Source: CBDBBY01 sp965203795
Lineage (GTDB): Bacteria; Pseudomonadota; Alphaproteobacteria; Rhodobacterales; Rhodobacteraceae
Direction of reading: 5' to 3'
Length of the DNA stretch: 64,000 nt
Assembly (NCBI GenBank): GCA_965203795.1
Contig: OZ241915.1
Span: 124,001 to 188,000, forward strand
Shown here: one piece after another, positions 60,254 through 64,000 of the stretch
How the letters are laid out: the number at the start of each line of letters is the position of its first letter
How positions within the stretch are numbered: the stretch's first letter is position 1
Position numbers and translations under genes: made by a program
Notes under the pieces: generated by a model
Database searches by the model: none
Told to the model about the DNA's origin: nothing
What the model saw: the letters and a program-made list of their open reading frames with translations, nothing else

Positions 60254-61739
60254 CTTGAACCCTTGAGGCCGGCCTCCTGCCGCGCCACAGGCTCCAGAAA
60301 TGGCTGGCGACGACGGCCAGGATGATCAGGAACAGCACGAAAGCGATCGGGCGGCTGATGAAGTCCAGAGGCGTGTCGACCCGCATCATCGATGTCCGCA
60401 GCTTGGCCTCCATGATGCCGCCCAGAACCATTCCAAGTATGATCGGAACGATCGGCAGGCCCAGCCTTTTGAGAATGAATCCGAAGATCCCGAATCCGGC
60501 CGCCACCGCGCAATCCACGGCGCTGTTCCGCAAGCTGTAGACGCCGACGAAGCTCAGGGTCAGAACCGCGACTCCCAGGAACCGGGTCGGGATCTCGATC
60601 ACCTTCAACAGCGAATTGGTCGCGTACAGCAGGAATGCCAGCACCAGGACGTTCAGGATGAGAAGCGCGATGTAGAGCGCGACCACGAAGTCCATCTGGT
60701 TCTGGAACAGCTGCGGCCCGGGCACGACGCTGTGCACGTAGAACACGCTAAGCATCATGGCCGTCAGCGCTTCTCCAGGAATTCCCAAGGCGAGAAGCGG
60801 GATCATGGCCGCGGCGGGGACGGCGTTGTTCGCGGCTTCGGAAGCGACCAGGCCTTCCGGCGATCCGTTTCCGAACTCGTCCGGCTTGCGCGACGTTCTT
60901 TGCGCGTACGTGTAGCTCAGGAACTGGGCGGTGAACTCCCCGACGCCGGGAATCATTCCCATCATGACCCCGAAACTCGAAGAGACCGCGGCGACCCGCT
61001 TGCAAACCGCAAGCTCCTTGAATCCCGCGAACAGGCCTCCCTTCACAGCTTCCGCCTTGCTGCGCTTGTCCGGCTCCACAAGGAGAACGAACGCTTGGCT
61101 GAGCGCGAACAGCCCGAGCACGACGACGATCAGATCAACCCCTCCGGCCAGCCAGCTCTGCCCGAACGTGTAGCGCTTCGAATACTGGACGGGTTCCAGC
61201 CCGACGGTGTTCAGCCAGATGCCGAGGCACGCGAGCATGCCTGCCGCCAGCACCTGCCCGCGGTGGGCGAGCACGACAAGGATGACGCCGAGCAATGCCG
61301 CCAGAAAGATTTCGCGGCTTCCGAACATCGGCGCGATCCATGCCAGGACCGGAGCCAGCAGGATCAGGCAGACCACGGAGAACACGCCGCCGAAAAAGGA
61401 TGCCGAGTAGGCCAGGGACAATGCCCTGCGCGCTTCGCCCCGCTTGGTCATCGGGGTCCCCTCGTAGGTGGTCAGAGCGTTGACCGCCGTTCCGGGGGTG
61501 TTGATCAGGATGGCCGGAATGGCGCCTCCGTACATGGACGAGCCGTAGATTCCCAGGAGCGCCGTCAGCCCGACGATCGGATCGAGCGCGAATGTGGCCG
61601 GAAGCAGAATAGCGATGGCGACCGCCGGTCCTACGCCGGGAATCGCGCCGATCATCACGCCGCCGACAGAACCCACGACAAGCGCCGCGGCGACATCCCA
61701 GCGGGCGAGGATCGCCAAGGCGGACAGCAGGATATCCAT
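60246..61739 (-). CDS. tctA: Tripartite tricarboxylate transporter, large membrane subunit
   Basis: 497 residues, about 12 hydrophobic helices. Family motif 'GAIPGVGPAVAIAILLPATF', 'YGGAIPAILINTPGTAVNAL' and its repeat 'GMIPGVGEFTAQFLSYTYAQ', typical of TctA. With TctB and TctC it imports a carboxylated solute using the ion gradient. Gap to tctB is 1 bp. Confidence 0.93.
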   Translation of the reverse strand: MDILLSALAILARWDVAAALVVGSVGGVMIGAIPGVGPAVAIAILLPATFALDPIVGLTALLGIYGSSMYGGAIPAILINTPGTAVNALTTYEGTPMTKRGEARRALSLAYSASFFGGVFSVVCLILLAPVLAWIAPMFGSREIFLAALLGVILVVLAHRGQVLAAGMLACLGIWLNTVGLEPVQYSKRYTFGQSWLAGGVDLIVVVLGLFALSQAFVLLVEPDKRSKAEAVKGGLFAGFKELAVCKRVAAVSSSFGVMMGMIPGVGEFTAQFLSYTYAQRTSRKPDEFGNGSPEGLVASEAANNAVPAAAMIPLLALGIPGEALTAMMLSVFYVHSVVPGPQLFQNQMDFVVALYIALLILNVLVLAFLLYATNSLLKVIEIPTRFLGVAVLTLSFVGVYSLRNSAVDCAVAAGFGIFGFILKRLGLPIVPIILGMVLGGIMEAKLRTSMMRVDTPLDFISRPIAFVLFLIILAVVASHFWSLWRGRRPASRVQDD

Positions 61740-61740
61740 G

Positions 61741-62259
61741 TCAGAAGTTCAGGATCATGAAGCTGCGAAGCCCGCTCGGGAGGATGTCGTAAATGGCGCC
61801 CCCGGGGATCTTCACGGCAAGAGCGGTCTTGAAGACGAGAACGATGCCCGCTCCGAGCGCGGCGGCCGCCGCAAGCTGGCGAAAGGTGCCGTACCCCTGC
61901 CGGACCGCGAGAAGGACCGTGAACAGGATTGTGGCCAGGAGATAGCCCGCGAACGGAACCGCGGCCACATAGGCCATGAACCAGGCGAAGTACTCCAATG
62001 CCCTGAGCCAAACCGCCGCCTCGGCAAGCCCGCCTTCCTGCCGCGCCTTCCAAGCGTTCCAGAAGTGGAAGACGCCGAACAGGCTCATGCCCGCGACGCC
62101 GATCGCCGGCCAGAAGCGCGGCTGGGCGAACAGCTTGCCGCCTGCCGAAAATCTGGTTTCGGCGGTCAGCTGGCTAAGCAGAAACAGGGAAAACAGCAAA
62201 AACGCCGCCGCGAATGCGGCGGCGCCCGGCTGAACCGCCGAAGCGTCGTGGTGCCGCAT
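61741..62259 (-). CDS. tctB: Tripartite tricarboxylate transporter, small membrane subunit
   Basis: 172 residues with four hydrophobic helices ('AAFAAAFLLFSLFLLSQL', 'FWPAIGVAGMSLFGVFHFW', 'WFMAYVAAVPFAGYLLATIL', 'LAAAAALGAGIVLVFKTAL'). Sequence is poorly conserved, as usual for TctB; position between tctC and tctA supports the call. Confidence 0.85.
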   Translation of the reverse strand: MRHHDASAVQPGAAAFAAAFLLFSLFLLSQLTAETRFSAGGKLFAQPRFWPAIGVAGMSLFGVFHFWNAWKARQEGGLAEAAVWLRALEYFAWFMAYVAAVPFAGYLLATILFTVLLAVRQGYGTFRQLAAAAALGAGIVLVFKTALAVKIPGGAIYDILPSGLRSFMILNF

Positions 62260-62323
62260 GGAGCTCTGGAGCCCGAATCCGGATTGCGGACCGGCTCAAC
62301 CGGCCGATCCGCAGAGAGTTCCG

Positions 62324-63259
62324 CTAATCGAGCAGCTGGCCGATCACTGCCAGCGTTGCCTCGTCAGCTGCGATCCGCTCGGCCGCGGCAGCCGCGTCCT
62401 GCCAGTAGACAAGCGCTCCGGTGTCCGCCGCGACCTTCTGCGCCCGTTCCGACATCACGGTTTCCTTGGCGACGTCGATGATCTTCGCGCGGATGTCCTC
62501 CGGGGTTTCCTTGCGCACGAAGAGTCCGTTCCAAAGCGCAAGATTGAGCTCGGGATCGATTTCTCCCATCGTCGGCGTGTCGGGAACGATCGGAATCCGC
62601 TCGTCCGTAACCGACACCAGCACCTTGATGTCGTCGAGGCAGGGAAGAACCAGCTGCAGCGTCGTGTTTATGACGTCGGCGTCGCCGGACGCGAGGCTGT
62701 TGCAATCCAGCATGTCGAACGCGGCTTCGGAGCCCCATTCGAATCCGGCCTTCTTCGCGTAGGCGAAGCTTATCCGGGTGGGTGCGAGGGCGGCGCCGAA
62801 ATGCCCCAGCGCCACGTCGTTCGACTTGGCGTGCTCAACCAACTCCTCCATGGACGAGAAAGGCGCGTCCGCGGACGCCACCATGACGAACGGATATGTC
62901 AGGAAGATGCCGAGAGGATCGAACCTGGGCGGCTCAAGCTCCGGGATTCCGATCTTGTGCCCGATCGTAGGCACCGCGATGACGAACGATCCTATCGTGT
63001 AGCCGTCGGCGGGAGCTTCGGCCACGCTGATCGCTCCCGGGAAGGGGCCTCCGCCTCCGCCGGGCTTGTTCACGACGGCCGCCGCCACGCCGTATTTGGC
63101 TTGGAAATCGTCGGCGATCATCCGGGACAGCACGTCTTCAAGGTCGCCGGGCGGCCAAGGCACGACGATGCTCACAGGCTTCTCGGGGTATTCGGCGGCG
63201 GCATGTCCGCCGACCGCCAAGCCTGCGACCGCCAATGCGGCGGCAACCGCTTTCCTCAT
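62324..63259 (-). CDS. tctC: Tripartite tricarboxylate transporter substrate-binding protein
   Basis: 311 residues from the ATG at 63259, with AGGAGGAAAG upstream. Signal peptide to about residue 23 ('AVGGHAAAEYP'). Then the Bug/TctC start 'KPVSIVVPWPPGDLEDVLSR', 'VVNKPGGGGGPFPGAISVAE', 'APADGYTIGSF' and 'PDTPTMGEIDPELNLALWNG'. It binds an unknown carboxylate in the periplasm. First gene of the operon tctC-tctB-tctA-(Tm-1-like)-(TMADH-like), so the ligand is probably the substrate of that flavoprotein, for example a betaine or N-methyl amino acid (inference). Confidence 0.92.
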   Translation of the reverse strand: MRKAVAAALAVAGLAVGGHAAAEYPEKPVSIVVPWPPGDLEDVLSRMIADDFQAKYGVAAAVVNKPGGGGGPFPGAISVAEAPADGYTIGSFVIAVPTIGHKIGIPELEPPRFDPLGIFLTYPFVMVASADAPFSSMEELVEHAKSNDVALGHFGAALAPTRISFAYAKKAGFEWGSEAAFDMLDCNSLASGDADVINTTLQLVLPCLDDIKVLVSVTDERIPIVPDTPTMGEIDPELNLALWNGLFVRKETPEDIRAKIIDVAKETVMSERAQKVAADTGALVYWQDAAAAAERIAADEATLAVIGQLLD

Positions 63260-63811
63260 TCTTTCCTCCTTGTGGAACCGATGCTTGCAACCGGCATCTG
63301 CCGCCGAAAATCTCCCGGCCATTCGAAAGTGTCAACCGCAAGCGTGGAAATGCGAGAGAGTGGACGCCCCCTCCGGCGGCATCGGGAAGCGCCATTACGG
63401 CGGAATCAACGATCCGCAAGGGAAAGGAGCCTCCGCAACGGACAGGGCTGGGATGATCGGGGGCGATCCTGGCAAGAGGAGCTTCCAGACTCGCGGGATT
63501 TGGCGAGGGCTGGCGCTGATTGGACATGGAGCTTCCGCTGGAGCGCCGCGGGGCAGGTCCGGGCAAGCCGGCGGCGCGGCGCGCCGGATCCGCAGGTTCG
63601 GGGGAACGCGGAAAGCATGGACAATCATCCCCGCAAGCCTGTTCGCGGCCGCAGCGCCGGGAAACCGGGGCGAAGGCGCGAGCCGCCGCGATTCGATGCG
63701 GAGCATGAATTTTATTGCGCACTGCAATTAATTGCAGTACGCATTTATTGGGGCGATTCGCAAGCGCTCCTGCAAAACCTGCATCGTGGAAGTCACTCCA
63801 AGGAGGAAAGA
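63260..63811. other. Divergent intergenic region with a palindromic operator candidate
   Basis: Separates tctC (minus) from a binding-protein gene (plus). No gene recognised; the centre-right holds the palindrome at 63716-63743. Control of both operons from here is likely. Confidence 0.5.
63716..63743 (+). promoter_or_regulatory. Palindromic operator overlapping a candidate promoter
   Basis: Perfect 18-bp palindrome ACTGCAATTAATTGCAGT (63721-63738), extended by TGCG / CGCA on the outside with one mismatched pair. It fills the 17-bp spacer between TTGCGC (63715-63720) and TACGCA (63738-63743), about 70 bp before the next gene. Suits a dimeric repressor or LysR/GntR-type regulator. Confidence 0.55.
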
Positions 63812-64000
63812 ATGACAATGACGATCATGAAAACAATGCTTGCAGCCGCGGCGGCGCTGCCGCTTGCAGGCCCGGCTTTCGCGGACGGCCATGCCCGTAC
63901 CGATCTGGTGATCGCCGACCTCGGCCAGCCGGAAACCAACCCGTGGGTGATCAACCGCCACCGCTTCGAGCGCTGCGTCGCCGATGCGCTGAGCGTCGAG
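63812..64000 (+). CDS. Start of an ABC transporter substrate-binding protein (3' truncated)
   Basis: 63 residues to the window edge. AAGGAGGAAAG precedes the ATG. Signal peptide 'MLAAAAALPLAGPAFADG', then 'TDLVIADLGQPETNPWVINR', the opening strand of family 5 (peptide-type) binding proteins. The rest lies beyond the window. It probably opens a second importer operon facing away from the tct genes. Confidence 0.6.
   Translation, partial: MTMTIMKTMLAAAAALPLAGPAFADGHARTDLVIADLGQPETNPWVINRHRFERCVADALSVE

Overview
This window looks like chromosomal DNA of a GC-rich alphaproteobacterium, probably a marine or host-associated Rhodospirillales-like lineage. The evidence is the short HprK / mannose-type EIIA / HPr trio, the EtfB-EtfA-3-hydroxybutyryl-CoA dehydrogenase block next to a PduO-type cobalamin adenosyltransferase, and many organic-solute catabolic clusters (phosphonate, inositol, sugar acids, methylamine-type oxidoreductase, TctABC). 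The lineage call is inference; no rRNA or other phylogenetic anchor beyond parC and one tRNA-Trp is present.

Layout. 1-3583: tail of a Fic protein, then a tightly coupled operon of an AAA ATPase, a small nuclease-like protein and an ADP-ribosylglycohydrolase, somewhat AT-richer than its surroundings and behind its own promoter/operator. 3516-5000: acylating aldehyde dehydrogenase. 5525-12921 (minus): an OmpA-type exported protein followed by three different exported caspase/metacaspase-like proteins. 13163-18416: 2-aminoethylphosphonate catabolism (PhnW, PhnA, PhnY, PbfA), then a DMT exporter, a complete peptide-type ABC importer (19442-25754), a sulfatase-fold enzyme that reads best as a phosphonate monoester hydrolase, a GMC oxidoreductase and an enolase-superfamily dehydratase. 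30610-32526: a TbpB-like lipoprotein. 33166-37790 (minus): inositol catabolism genes iolD, iolE, an SDR and iolG.

38732-40659 is an AT-rich two-gene island: a PRTase-like protein and a NADAR-helix-hairpin-helix protein, preceded by a large perfect hairpin. It is one of the two best candidates for an undescribed conflict/defence system here, the other being the AAA/nuclease-like/ADP-ribosylglycohydrolase operon at the left end. 41090-44104 carries an HpcH aldolase and the PTS-like regulatory trio (its EIIA has lost the phosphorylated histidine) plus an acyltransferase. 44257-44595 holds a MITE-like inverted repeat and a possible small RNA. 44942-49349 (minus): Hbd, EtfA, EtfB, PduO, a HIG1-like protein and an SDR. 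49546-51025 (minus): an AbiE toxin-antitoxin pair with a duplicated promoter. Then parC, a cytochrome P450, a lipoprotein, tRNA-Trp, a macrodomain protein, and a minus-strand cluster of TctC-TctB-TctA, a Tm-1-like protein and a trimethylamine-dehydrogenase-like flavoprotein. The window ends inside a new substrate-binding protein gene.

How the genes fit together: the phosphonate block can take 2-aminoethylphosphonate (and its hydroxy derivative through PbfA) to phosphonoacetaldehyde, phosphonoacetate and then acetate plus phosphate, with the ABC importer and the PMH-like enzyme as plausible suppliers. Four separate loci handle AMP/ADP-ribose-type modifications (Fic, ADP-ribosylglycohydrolase, NADAR, macrodomain), which suggests repeated exposure to NAD-dependent toxins. 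Most long open frames opposite the GC-rich genes are shadows and are omitted.
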